The translations under genes were made by a program, and so were the position numbers. Positions 1 to 7,598 of a stretch of 64,000 nucleotides of DNA are shown here, piece by piece; position 1 is the first letter of the stretch; the number at the start of each line of letters is the position of its first letter. The stretch is from Clostridia bacterium. GTDB lineage: Bacteria; Bacillota; Clostridia; Christensenellales; Aristaeellaceae. The notes below the pieces were generated by a model, which was not told where the DNA came from, did no database searches, and saw nothing but the letters and a program-made list of their open reading frames with translations. The stretch lies in the NCBI GenBank assembly GCA_017465155.1, contig JAFTWV010000046.1, positions 1 through 64,000 of the forward strand, written 5' to 3'.

Positions 1-300
1 AAGGCTGCGGATGCTGCGGCTTCCCTGTTCGGCGGCGGCATGAACAGCGCCAATGTCCCCTCCTTTGAGCTGACTGCAGATGAACTGGCTGCCGACGCCC
101 GCGTAACCACCATGCTGGTGAAGTCCGGCCTGTGCAAGAGCCAGTCCGACGCCCGCAACCAGATCAAGGCCGGCGCTGTGCTGGTGGCTGACGTGAAGGT
201 CTCCGACATGAACGCTGTTGTGTCTGCTGAGCAGTTTGGCGAGGATGGCCTGATGCTTCAGAAGGGCAAGAAGGGCTTCCGCCGTCTGATCCTCAAATGA
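1..300 (+). CDS. tyrS: Tyrosyl-tRNA synthetase, C-terminal part (5' end outside window)
   Basis: The reading frame is open from base 1, so only the last 99 residues are seen. It charges tRNA-Tyr in the cytoplasm. The fragment carries the end of the anticodon-binding region (ASLFGGG stretch) followed by an S4-type RNA-binding domain: GLCKSQSDARNQIKAGAV, then VLV, then QKGKKGFRRLIL at the C-terminus, which is the usual bacterial TyrRS ending. The stop overlaps the start of the next gene by 4 bases (ATGA), so the two are probably co-translated. The catalytic HIGH and KMSKS motifs lie upstream of the window and cannot be checked. Confidence 0.85.
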   Translation, partial: KAADAAASLFGGGMNSANVPSFELTADELAADARVTTMLVKSGLCKSQSDARNQIKAGAVLVADVKVSDMNAVVSAEQFGEDGLMLQKGKKGFRRLILK

Positions 301-938
301 GCGCCGCGCCATACAAGACACTGAGACAGGAAGCAGCCGATGAAGTGATCATCAACAAGAGCCGCTTCATCGGCTACGCCTGCCCCTGTGAAACGGAAGA
401 GGAAGCTCTGGCTTTCCTGAACAGGATCCGCACGAAGCATAAGGATGCGACACACAACTGCTACGCCTATGTCATCGGCCGCAACAGCGGCATCATGCGC
501 TACTCCGACGACGGCGAACCGGGCGGCACCGCAGGTCTTCCCATGATGGAGGTGCTCAAGGCACAAGGCGTGGTCAACTGCTGCGTGGTAGTGACGCGCT
601 ACTTTGGCGGGGTACTGCTGGGCGCGGGCGGGCTGGTGCGCGCATACACGCAGGGCACGGTGATTGCGCTCAAAGCAGCGCAGGTGGTCACCATGGAACC
701 GTCGCAGAGGTATCTGTGCGAGGTAGCCTATCCCCTTTGGGATCGCGTGACCCATGCGCTTAAGAGCATGCCCGTACAGCTGGTCGGAAGCGAGTTCACC
801 ACGGCGGTCGGCTTCACCCTGCTGGTACGCGAAAAGGACGCTGCGCAGATGATAGACGATCTGACCCGCCTGACCGACGCCCGCTTCGAATACCTGCTCG
901 AAGAGGAATCCTACGAAGGCTGGGATACAAACGAATAA
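297..938 (+). CDS. yigZ: YigZ/IMPACT family protein
   Basis: 213 residues, the usual length for the YigZ family. The family signature is clear: SDDGEPGGTAGLPMMEVL near residue 63, then VTRYFGGVLLGAGGLVRAY near residue 100. A second ferredoxin-like domain (UPF0029/DUF1949 type) follows. The family is related to eukaryotic IMPACT and is thought to act in translation or RNA-related control; its exact reaction is not established. The start overlaps the tyrS stop by 4 bases. The gene ends just before an intrinsic terminator, so tyrS-yigZ is likely the end of one transcript. Confidence 0.88.
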   Translation: MSAAPYKTLRQEAADEVIINKSRFIGYACPCETEEEALAFLNRIRTKHKDATHNCYAYVIGRNSGIMRYSDDGEPGGTAGLPMMEVLKAQGVVNCCVVVTRYFGGVLLGAGGLVRAYTQGTVIALKAAQVVTMEPSQRYLCEVAYPLWDRVTHALKSMPVQLVGSEFTTAVGFTLLVREKDAAQMIDDLTRLTDARFEYLLEEESYEGWDTNE

Positions 939-944
939 CCATTA

Positions 945-983
945 CCCGCCGCACGGAGGACTCCTGCGGCGGGTTTACTTTTC
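945..983 (+). terminator. Intrinsic terminator after yigZ
   Basis: The hairpin CCCGCCGCA / TGCGGCGGG is followed by TTTACTTTTCC. It sits 7 bases after the yigZ stop. Confidence 0.75.
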
Positions 984-1001
984 CATAAGGAGGAACCAAA
1001 C

Positions 1002-1466
1002 ATGAACGTAACGCTTCTGCGAGCCTCCCTCCATGATGCAGAAACCCTTTGTCAGATGCAGCGCGCTGCATTTGCAGAGCTGCTGGAAAAATATCAGGAC
1101 TTCAGCACCAGCCCTGCCTGCGAAACCCCTGAAAAGGTTCGTCAGCGGCTGAGCATGCCTGCAACCTACTTTTACTTCATATGTGTCGACGGTCAGAACG
1201 CCGGAGCCATCAGGATTGTTGACCAGCACAACGAGGCCCGCAAGAGAATATCGCCCCTGTTCATCATGCCAGAATACAGAGGTCAGGGGATTGCCCAGGC
1301 TGCGATCCGGGAAGCTGAAAGAATCCACGGAGACACGCACTGGAATCTCGGAACCATCCTGCAGGAGCCCCGTAATTGCCACCTGTACGAAAAGATGGGG
1401 TATCATCCCACCGGTGACACCAGGATCATAAACGACCGCATGACCATCGTCTTCTACGAGAAATGA
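1002..1466 (+). CDS. GNAT family N-acetyltransferase
   Basis: 154 residues, a typical single-domain GNAT. The acetyl-CoA loop is seen as PEYRGQGIAQAAIREAE near residues 90-106, followed by the late GNAT motif around CHLYEKMGYHPTGDTR. The substrate cannot be read from the sequence. The start is supported by an AGGAGG site 9 bases upstream. The gene lies alone between a terminator and the promoter of the next operon. Confidence 0.85.
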   Translation: MNVTLLRASLHDAETLCQMQRAAFAELLEKYQDFSTSPACETPEKVRQRLSMPATYFYFICVDGQNAGAIRIVDQHNEARKRISPLFIMPEYRGQGIAQAAIREAERIHGDTHWNLGTILQEPRNCHLYEKMGYHPTGDTRIINDRMTIVFYEK

Positions 1467-1514
1467 TGTGCTGCGATCTTCATTTGCAGTTCACAGGCCG
1501 CGCCTATACTGTTC

Positions 1515-1543
1515 TTGTAGGACAAGCCGAACTGTGTTATAAT
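1515..1543 (+). promoter_or_regulatory. Sigma-A type promoter of the two-component operon
   Basis: TTGTAG, 17 bases, then TATAAT. It lies 24 bases before the response regulator start, which has an AAAGGAG ribosome site. Confidence 0.65.
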
Positions 1544-1567
1544 GGGGATACAAAGGAGTTGTTATAG

Positions 1568-2245
1568 ATGTTCACGATTCTTGTCGTAGAGGACGACCTG
1601 GCTCTGCAGCGGATGATGTGCGCATTTCTGGGCATGAACGGTTATCATACCATCCCAACCGCTAATGGGCAGGAAGCGCTTGACGCCATTGAACGCGTCA
1701 TGCCGGATCTCGTTATCGCCGATGTTATGATGCCTGTGATGGACGGCTGGGAGCTGACCCAGTCCCTGCGCGACGCCTATCCCCTGCTGCCCATCATGCT
1801 GGTGACAGCTCGCGACAGCCTCGAGGACAAGCGCACCGGCTTCACTGCAGGCGCTGACGATTATCTGACCAAGCCCGTCGATCTTGACGAGCTGCTGCTG
1901 CATGTCCATGCGCTGCTGCGCCGTTCGCAGGCCATGACAAGCCATCGCCTGACCATTGGAGACACCGTGCTGGATTATGACAGCCTGACCGTCCGGCGCG
2001 GCGAAGTGCTGCTCACGCTGCCCAAGAAGGAGTTTTTCCTGCTCTTCAAGCTGCTTTCCAGCCCCATGCAGATTTTTACCCGCAGACAGCTGATGGATGA
2101 AATCTGGGGCATGGATACTGACAGCGATGAGCGGACAGTCGATGTGCATATCAAGCGCCTGCGCGAGAAATGCGAGGTATTCCCGGATTTCTCCATCGTC
2201 ACGGTACGCGGGCTTGGGTACAAGGCGGTCAAGAGCAATGGATAA
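1568..2245 (+). CDS. OmpR/PhoB-type response regulator
   Basis: 225 residues with an N-terminal receiver domain (1-120) and a C-terminal winged-helix DNA-binding domain (about 130-222). The acidic pocket is EDD at 8-10, the phosphoacceptor is Asp52 in IADVMMPVMDG, the switch Thr lies in LVTARD and the conserved Lys in LTKPVD. The C-terminus shows the PhoB-type signature TVDVHIKRLREK followed by TVRGLGYK. The sensor kinase starts inside the last 8 bases of this gene, so the two form one translational unit. The target genes and the stimulus are not evident. Confidence 0.93.
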   Translation: MFTILVVEDDLALQRMMCAFLGMNGYHTIPTANGQEALDAIERVMPDLVIADVMMPVMDGWELTQSLRDAYPLLPIMLVTARDSLEDKRTGFTAGADDYLTKPVDLDELLLHVHALLRRSQAMTSHRLTIGDTVLDYDSLTVRRGEVLLTLPKKEFFLLFKLLSSPMQIFTRRQLMDEIWGMDTDSDERTVDVHIKRLREKCEVFPDFSIVTVRGLGYKAVKSNG

Positions 2246-3587
2246 GCTGCACCTGAAACCCTACTCCTTCCGCGGGCATCTGATGTGGGCGCTGTATGTC
2301 AGTACAGCGATGGCAGGCGTGATCTCTCTCGTGTTCGCCTACGCAATCAGCCACATGAACGTACAGAGTGAGCTGAAGCTTCAGCAGCAGGCCATCGCAG
2401 TCTACCTGCTTGAAATGGAGCAGCGCACAGTGCTTCCGCTGAATGTGATGATGAACATGGTTCAGATGGAGGACATAACGCTGACACGGGTCCGCTCCTT
2501 TGACCTTAATGTGCCGGAGGGACTGGAGGAAATCCTTGCGCAGCGCACTGTGTACACCCACCAGTCCGCCCTGACGGACACGCCGGTGACCTATGTTCAG
2601 CTGCGGAACGAAATCATCCGTATCGATGCGCTGCACAGCAGCACGCTTTTTGTGGTCGCATTTTTGCGCGTGATTTTCTCGGCTCTGTCATATCTTGCCG
2701 TTTTCATTCTGATGATCACCTTTGCCTCCTTCCGTCTGTCAAAGCCCGTGCAGCTGCTGACTGAGGCAACCTCCCGGGTGCAGGAGGGCGACTTTGACGT
2801 GCGTCTTCCTGCGCATGAACCCGGAGAAATGGGCGAATTGATGCGTGCCTTCAACGACATGACGGAGGAACTGGGCCGCACAGCATATTTGCAGAAGGAT
2901 TTCATCAGCAGCATCTCCCACGAGTTCAAAACGCCCATCGCATCCATCCGCGGCTTCGCCAAACTCCTGCAGATGCCCGGGATCACCGAGGAGCAGCGCG
3001 CCGAATACATTGATCTCATTGCCCATGAAAGCGACCGCCTCTCCCGGCTGTCTGAAACGCTGCTGCGCCTGACAGCGCTGGAGCAACAAACCGCTCCGGC
3101 AAGCCTTTCCACCTTCTCCCTTGATGAGCAGCTGCGTCAGGTCATCCTGCGCCTTGAGCCAACATGGAGCGCCAAGGAGATCAGCTGGCAGATCGACCTC
3201 GATCCTGTGATGCTCACCTCCGATGAAGCGCTGCTGAGCCATGTATGGATCAATCTGATCCAAAACGCCATCAAGTTCTCTCCCGTGCAGGGCGCTATCG
3301 AGGTCCGCGTGTATCAGGCAGACAAGGCCATCGTCGAGATTACGGATCACGGCTGCGGTATGGATGCTGCAACCATTGACCGCATCTTTGACCGCTTCTA
3401 TCAGGCCGACAAGAGCCGCCGTCAGGAAGGCGTAGGACTTGGTCTCCCGCTGGCCAAGCGCATCCTTGACATCATGGGCGGTACGATTCGCGTCAGCTCC
3501 GCGCCCGGCGAAGGCAGCACCTTCCGCGTACAGCTGCCCGCCAAGCCCCCCAAACCTGTCCATACGGAGGAACAACTCAATGCATGA
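2238..3587 (+). CDS. Membrane sensor histidine kinase
   Basis: 449 residues. TM1 is at about 14-38 and TM2 at about 136-164, enclosing an extracytoplasmic sensor region of about 95 residues. A HAMP domain follows (RLSKPVQLLTEATSRVQEGD), then HisKA with the phosphoacceptor His228 in SISHEFKTPIASIRG. The ATPase domain has the N box NLIQNAIKFSP, the G1 box DHGCGM and the G2 box EGVGLGLPLAKRI. It is the cognate kinase of the preceding regulator. The start ATG overlaps the regulator stop. An in-frame upstream extension exists but would lie inside the regulator gene, so the shorter start is used. Confidence 0.92.
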   Translation: MDKLHLKPYSFRGHLMWALYVSTAMAGVISLVFAYAISHMNVQSELKLQQQAIAVYLLEMEQRTVLPLNVMMNMVQMEDITLTRVRSFDLNVPEGLEEILAQRTVYTHQSALTDTPVTYVQLRNEIIRIDALHSSTLFVVAFLRVIFSALSYLAVFILMITFASFRLSKPVQLLTEATSRVQEGDFDVRLPAHEPGEMGELMRAFNDMTEELGRTAYLQKDFISSISHEFKTPIASIRGFAKLLQMPGITEEQRAEYIDLIAHESDRLSRLSETLLRLTALEQQTAPASLSTFSLDEQLRQVILRLEPTWSAKEISWQIDLDPVMLTSDEALLSHVWINLIQNAIKFSPVQGAIEVRVYQADKAIVEITDHGCGMDAATIDRIFDRFYQADKSRRQEGVGLGLPLAKRILDIMGGTIRVSSAPGEGSTFRVQLPAKPPKPVHTEEQLNA

Positions 3588-4251
3588 TGAGCAGAACCGC
3601 GTACAGCAGATGTCTGAAGATTTCCAGAAGATGGTCGATGATTTTTTCACCATCCAGTGCCGTTATTCTGCCGCGATGCGTGAAATACAGACCAAGCTGG
3701 AGATCCTCGACGATGAATTCCAGATGCGCCACAAACGCAACCCCATTCACCACATGCAATGCCGCATGAAATCCATCCACTCCATGATGGAAAAGCTCCG
3801 GCGGAAGAATTACGCTGTCAGCATGGCAAGCGCAGTGGAAAATCTCAGCGATATTGCCGGAATCCGCGTCATCTGCTCCTACGTGGAGGATGTGTACACC
3901 GTGGCCCGGCTGCTGACCAGTCAGGACGACATCCGGCTGGTGGAAACGCGCGATTATATCCGTCAGCCTAAGGCAAACGGCTACCGCAGCCTTCACCTGA
4001 TCGTAGAGGTGCCCGTTTTCCTGCAGGACGGTCGGATAACCGTCCCGGTTGAGGTTCAGATCCGCACCATCGCCATGGATTTCTGGGCGTCTTTGGAGCA
4101 CGCCATGCGCTACAAGGCGCAGGGTCAGGTGCCCGAGGATATCTGTCAGGAGCTTCAGCAGGTCGGCGAGGATATCGCTGTGCTGGATAAGCGCATGCAG
4201 TCCATCCACGACCGCATCGACGCGCTGACTGCCGGTGCAGAAAACTCCTGA
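3580..4251 (+). CDS. Small alarmone synthetase, (p)ppGpp synthetase (RelA/SpoT domain only)
   Basis: 223 residues, the length of RelQ/YjbM-type small alarmone synthetases that lack hydrolase, TGS and ACT domains. It should transfer pyrophosphate from ATP to GDP or GTP. Seen motifs: a basic helix CRMKSIHSMMEKLRRKNY for nucleotide binding, IAGIRVICSYVEDVY, then PKANGYRSLHLIVEVPVF, and VEVQIRTIAMDFWASLEH with the catalytic Glu region. The ATG overlaps the end of the kinase gene by 8 bases and has a GGAGGAA site inside that gene, so alarmone synthesis is co-expressed with this two-component system. Confidence 0.9.
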   Translation: MHDEQNRVQQMSEDFQKMVDDFFTIQCRYSAAMREIQTKLEILDDEFQMRHKRNPIHHMQCRMKSIHSMMEKLRRKNYAVSMASAVENLSDIAGIRVICSYVEDVYTVARLLTSQDDIRLVETRDYIRQPKANGYRSLHLIVEVPVFLQDGRITVPVEVQIRTIAMDFWASLEHAMRYKAQGQVPEDICQELQQVGEDIAVLDKRMQSIHDRIDALTAGAENS

Positions 4252-4304
4252 TGCATAAAAGCCCCGCATCGCGTCATACTATCCGCAAATGGAGGTGTGG
4301 AACG

Positions 4305-4739
4305 ATGCTGGGCTTTTTCTGTGCGCTGATAGCAGGCGCAGCCATGAGTATTCAGGGCGTCATGAACACCCGTCTGGGCGACAAAGTCGGCGTCCTGGAG
4401 ACAAATGCATTTGTACAACTGGTAGGCTTTTCGCTTGCACTGGTGATTGCACTTGTCTTCGGCAAGGGCAATATACGTCTGCTGCCGCAGGCCCCATGGT
4501 ACTCGTGGCTGGGAGGCGTGATCGCACCGGTGATCACCGTGACAGTGATGCTTTCCATCAAAGGTCTCTCGCCGACCGTGGCGATCTCGACCATTCTGTT
4601 GGCGCAGCTGACCGTTGCCGCGCTGATCGACGCATTCGGCTGGCTTGGCTCGGAACGCATGCCCTTCACATGGCAGAAGCTGGTCGGCGTCGCGCTGATG
4701 GTGGGCGGCGTCATCCTCATGAAGCTGAAAACAGCATGA
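4305..4739 (+). CDS. YdcZ/DUF606-type small DMT membrane transporter
   Basis: 144 residues, almost entirely hydrophobic, with four or five predicted membrane spans. It begins MLGFFCALIAGAAMSIQG and keeps the family features NTRLGDKVG and a C-terminal GVALMVGGVILMKLK. The length matches the half-size DUF606 members of the drug/metabolite transporter superfamily; the substrate is unknown. The start was set by a GGAGGTG site 7 bases upstream. The longer in-frame start at 4251 overlaps the preceding stop and lacks a good ribosome site. Confidence 0.8.
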   Translation: MLGFFCALIAGAAMSIQGVMNTRLGDKVGVLETNAFVQLVGFSLALVIALVFGKGNIRLLPQAPWYSWLGGVIAPVITVTVMLSIKGLSPTVAISTILLAQLTVAALIDAFGWLGSERMPFTWQKLVGVALMVGGVILMKLKTA

Positions 4740-4750
4740 CTTTTCCCTTT

Positions 4751-4781
4751 CGCCGGAATGCACCGGCGTTTTTCTTTTTTT
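4751..4781 (+). terminator. Intrinsic terminator before the spoIIA operon
   Basis: CGCCGG / CCGGCG hairpin followed by TTTTTCTTTTTTT. Confidence 0.85.
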
Positions 4782-4801
4782 GACGCAATTCTTCGCGAAT
4801 A

Positions 4802-4876
4802 TGTCGAACGCATGTCAGGATGTGCCAAAGGGTACCATTTTTCATCGCAGGGATTGGACTGTGTACCGTTGAATGC
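4802..4876 (+). promoter_or_regulatory. Candidate Spo0A box and SigH-type promoter of spoIIA
   Basis: TGTCGAA at 4802-4808 is an exact Spo0A box. Downstream, GCAGGGATT at 4847-4855 and GTTGAATGC at 4868-4876 are separated by 12 bases. They fit the SigH consensus (RnAGGAwWW, 11-12 bases, RnnGAATww) with one mismatch in the -35 core. In Bacillus the homologous operon is known to be SigH-dependent and activated by Spo0A. The match here is by eye. Confidence 0.6.
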
Positions 4877-4914
4877 TATCACGCAAGCAATCACATTCAG
4901 GAGGTCATAAGCAC

Positions 4915-5244
4915 ATGCTACAATCCATCCGAGACGGCGACAGGCTGATCGTTCGCCTTGCAGGCGAGCTGGATCATTACTGCGCACAGACAGTTCGCCG
5001 GGAGCTGGATGCGCTGATCGCCGATCGCAGCATCCGGATGCTCATCCTGGATTTCACGACCCTGCAGTTCATGGATTCTTCGGGCATCGGAGTTATTCTT
5101 GGACGATACCGCCAGATGCGAGACCGCGGCGGTCAGGTCGGTGTGATCCACATGAACAGGCACATCGCGCGTATCTTCCACATGTCCGGCATGGACCGGG
5201 TCATCCGTCAGCTTGACAAACCGCAGGAGGCAGCACAGGCATGA
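4915..5244 (+). CDS. spoIIAA: Anti-sigma F factor antagonist SpoIIAA
   Basis: 109 residues, STAS domain. When unphosphorylated it binds the SpoIIAB-SigF complex and frees SigF in the forespore. The phosphorylation site motif FMDSSGIGVILGRYRQM is present, with the acceptor expected at Ser56, the second Ser of DSS. The start is chosen from the CAGGAGGT site; a longer in-frame start at 4873 would run through this site. First gene of spoIIAA-spoIIAB-sigF, all joined by overlaps. Confidence 0.93.
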   Translation: MLQSIRDGDRLIVRLAGELDHYCAQTVRRELDALIADRSIRMLILDFTTLQFMDSSGIGVILGRYRQMRDRGGQVGVIHMNRHIARIFHMSGMDRVIRQLDKPQEAAQA

Positions 5245-5714
5245 TTCAGCACAACGAAATGGAAATCTCCTTCCTCAGCATCGCGGAGAATGAAAGCTTC
5301 GCGCGAGTAGTCATCGCAGCGTTTGCCGTACAGCTTTCCCCTACCGTCAGCGAAATTGCCGATATCAAAACAGCCGTATCCGAGGCTGTGACAAACGCCA
5401 TCGTTCATGGCTATGAAGGGAAAACCGGCATGGTGCGCCTTCGTGCAAACATCGAAGACCGCATGCTGACCATCGAAATTTCTGATCAAGGCCGGGGCAT
5501 TGCAAACGTCAAGCAGGCCATGGAGCCCTTCTTCACCACCCATCCTGAACAGGAACGCAGCGGCATGGGCTTTGCGGTCATGCAGACCTTTATGGATGAC
5601 CTTCACGTTGCTTCCTCTCCCGGGCAGGGCACGACAATCCGCATGCGCAAGCGTATCCGCTCCGGCAGCCCGCAAGGCATGACCGGAACCTACGGCATGG
5701 GAGGCATGCTTTGA
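5241..5714 (+). CDS. spoIIAB: Anti-sigma F factor / serine kinase SpoIIAB
   Basis: 157 residues, GHKL ATPase fold. It binds and inhibits SigF and phosphorylates SpoIIAA. Seen motifs: N box VSEAVTNAIVHGYEG near residues 45-60, G1 box DQGRGI, the FFTT lid region and the G2 box ERSGMGFAVMQTFMD. The start ATG overlaps the spoIIAA stop by 4 bases. The C-terminus has a Gly/Met-rich tail (QGMTGTYGMGGML). Confidence 0.94.
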   Translation: MIQHNEMEISFLSIAENESFARVVIAAFAVQLSPTVSEIADIKTAVSEAVTNAIVHGYEGKTGMVRLRANIEDRMLTIEISDQGRGIANVKQAMEPFFTTHPEQERSGMGFAVMQTFMDDLHVASSPGQGTTIRMRKRIRSGSPQGMTGTYGMGGML

Positions 5715-6412
5715 CACAGTTTCATTTTGCCGTGACACTTCTGCATGCCAGGCTGCACGGCAAGCAGGCCATGCAGGCCCTTGCCGAGGATCACCTGCCC
5801 CTTGTCGGTGCGATGGTCCGCCGCTTTCCGCATCACGGCCATGAGCCGGAGGAGCTCTATCAGCAGGGCTGCATCGGCTTGATGAAGGCGCTCGCCCGCT
5901 TTGACCCTGATCAGGGGACTGCCTTCTCCACCTATGCAGCCGCCATGATTCTCGGCGAGATGCGCATGCTCTGCCGCCTTGACGCCCCCATTCACATCCC
6001 GCGTCCAGAACGTGAAAAGCGCAGCCGTATCCGCAAGGCAGAGGCCACGCTCACAGCACATCTTGGCCGCGAACCCACCATACAGGAGCTTGCAGAGCTG
6101 CTGCGCATGGATGCTGCTGATCTGGTACTGCTGATGGAAGAAGTCAGCGTAACCTCATCCGATGCCCTGACAGAGCAGGGCACACCTCTGACCGATCTCC
6201 TCCCGGATGATGACGACTGGCTCAGCCGCCTTGAAATCCGGGATCTCCTCGATCATCTGCCCGATTCAGACAGGAAGCTGATTCATCTTCGCTGCGAACA
6301 GGGACTTTCACAGGCCGAAACGGCCCGGCAGCTGGGCATGACGCAAGTGCAGGTCAGCCGCCGTGAGGCTGTGCTGCGACGCCAGCTCCAAAGAGCCTGG
6401 CTGGAGGAATAG
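5711..6412 (+). CDS. sigF: RNA polymerase sigma factor SigF, sporulation
   Basis: 233 residues; directs early forespore transcription. Region 2 is recognisable (EELYQQGCIGLMKALARFDPDQGTAFSTYAAAMILGEMR). Region 3 has LGREPTIQELAELL, and region 4 ends with the SigF/SigG hallmark MTQVQVSRRE. The only start linking it to spoIIAB is a TTG at 5711 that overlaps the stop of spoIIAB. It is divergent: the usual FLRDDG segment after region 2 is CRLDAPIHIPRP. The operon position makes SigF the best call, although SigG-like proteins are close relatives. Confidence 0.9.
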   Translation: MTQFHFAVTLLHARLHGKQAMQALAEDHLPLVGAMVRRFPHHGHEPEELYQQGCIGLMKALARFDPDQGTAFSTYAAAMILGEMRMLCRLDAPIHIPRPEREKRSRIRKAEATLTAHLGREPTIQELAELLRMDAADLVLLMEEVSVTSSDALTEQGTPLTDLLPDDDDWLSRLEIRDLLDHLPDSDRKLIHLRCEQGLSQAETARQLGMTQVQVSRREAVLRRQLQRAWLEE

Positions 6413-6413
6413 C

Positions 6414-6450
6414 AAAGCGGCAGACAACGCCTTCGCTGTCTGCCGCTTTT
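6414..6450. terminator. Bidirectional terminator between sigF and the deoD operon
   Basis: Perfect inverted repeat AAAGCGGCAGACA / TGTCTGCCGCTTT, with T-rich sequence on the + side. It serves both convergent transcripts. Confidence 0.85.
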
Positions 6451-6455
6451 CAGCA

Positions 6456-6740
6456 TTACCGCCCAATCCTTGGCAGGATCTCGTTCCGTACAAGCTGCGG
6501 GACATCCTCCAAATGGATATGATAAAATCTGTCGCTGCCAATACGTACGCACGGGCCGTTTTCACACTCGCCAAGGCAGTGTGCCGACCACATTTCAACC
6601 TGATCCATCACGCCCGCGTCCGTCAGGGCCTGCTGAATCGCCCGTCCCAGCGGATTTCCGCCGCCGTCCATGGAGCAGTGCATGCCCGTACAGACACGAA
6701 TCCGCAGCTTATCTGTCGGCATATCAAGCATCGTTCCCAT
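6456..6740 (-). CDS. Thioredoxin-like [2Fe-2S] ferredoxin domain protein
   Basis: 94 residues. The four cysteines expected for thioredoxin-fold [2Fe-2S] proteins (NuoE C-terminal type) are seen as CTGMHC near residue 17 and CLGEC followed by GPC near residue 56. It probably carries one cluster and acts as an electron carrier or redox-partner subunit; no dehydrogenase subunit is next to it. It starts directly after the deoD stop, so the two share a transcript. Confidence 0.8.
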   Translation of the reverse strand: MGTMLDMPTDKLRIRVCTGMHCSMDGGGNPLGRAIQQALTDAGVMDQVEMWSAHCLGECENGPCVRIGSDRFYHIHLEDVPQLVRNEILPRIGR

Positions 6741-7442
6741 TTACGCAATCTCCAATGCAATTTCCATCATTTTGGTAAACTGCGTCTGGCGTGCCTCTGC
6801 ATCCAGCGCTTCCCCGGTGAAAGGATTATCAGAAATGGTGCAAATGGCCAGCGCGTTCTTCCCCGCACGGGCGGCATTCATATACAGCGCAGCAGCCTCC
6901 ATTTCGACTGCCAGTACGCCAAGTCCTGAAAGGATTTTGCCGCTGGGGCGCTCGTCATAAAAAACATCCGAGGAATACAACGCGCCTGCAACAGGCTTCA
7001 CGCCCAGTTTCTCCCCGGCTTCCATGGCGGCCTTGAGCAGCTCCCAGGAGCAGCACGGGGCAACATTGCCCTGAAAGCCATACTGCTCGCCAAAGTTGCT
7101 GTTTGTATAGGCGCTCATGCCCACGACAATGTCCCGCACCTTCAGCTTCTGGTTAAGCATGCCTGCGCTGCCCACTCGGATGATGTTCTCCACTCCGTAG
7201 AAGTTGAACAGCTCATAGGAATAGATGCCAATGGAGGGCATTCCCATGCCGCTGGCCATAACCGACACACGCTTTCCCTTGTACAAGCCGGTATAGCCCT
7301 GCACGCCGCGGGTGTTGTTGACCAGTACCGCATCTTCCAGATAGGTTTCCGCGATAAACCTGGAGCGCAGAGGATCGCCGGGCATCAGAACCGTACGGGC
7401 AAAATCGCCTTCTTTGGCGGTAATGTGTGGGGTCGGGATCAT
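6741..7442 (-). CDS. deoD: Purine nucleoside phosphorylase DeoD-type
   Basis: 233 residues, the usual length of the hexameric trimeric-fold DeoD family. It splits purine (deoxy)nucleosides with phosphate into base and (deoxy)ribose-1-phosphate. Seen motifs: VLMPGDPLRSRFIAE near residue 18, GMGMPSIGIYSYEL near residue 66, RVGSAGML, and the nucleoside site VEMEAAALY followed by ICTISDN with the catalytic Asp. AAGGAG lies ahead of the start. A promoter is seen upstream on the minus strand. Confidence 0.95.
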   Translation of the reverse strand: MIPTPHITAKEGDFARTVLMPGDPLRSRFIAETYLEDAVLVNNTRGVQGYTGLYKGKRVSVMASGMGMPSIGIYSYELFNFYGVENIIRVGSAGMLNQKLKVRDIVVGMSAYTNSNFGEQYGFQGNVAPCCSWELLKAAMEAGEKLGVKPVAGALYSSDVFYDERPSGKILSGLGVLAVEMEAAALYMNAARAGKNALAICTISDNPFTGEALDAEARQTQFTKMMEIALEIA

Positions 7443-7483
7443 GATGAAGACTCCTTTCAGAAACGATTGATCTCTTTGCAGAT

Positions 7484-7513
7484 ATTATATCATGTCAGGA
7501 GCCGTTTTGTCCA
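7484..7513 (-). promoter_or_regulatory. Sigma-A type promoter of deoD
   Basis: Minus strand TGGACA, 18 bases, TATAAT. Confidence 0.6.
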
Positions 7514-7537
7514 TAGCCGCCGTCTGTCCTGCATGGC

Positions 7538-7566
7538 TTGACTTTCCCGCCCTCATCCTCTACAAT
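7538..7566 (+). promoter_or_regulatory. Sigma-A type promoter of the YgiQ gene
   Basis: TTGACT, 17 bases, TACAAT; 32 bases before the start codon. It diverges from the deoD promoter. Confidence 0.65.
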
Positions 7567-7598
7567 GTTCATAGTCCCCATTTGAAAGAAGGTTTGCT

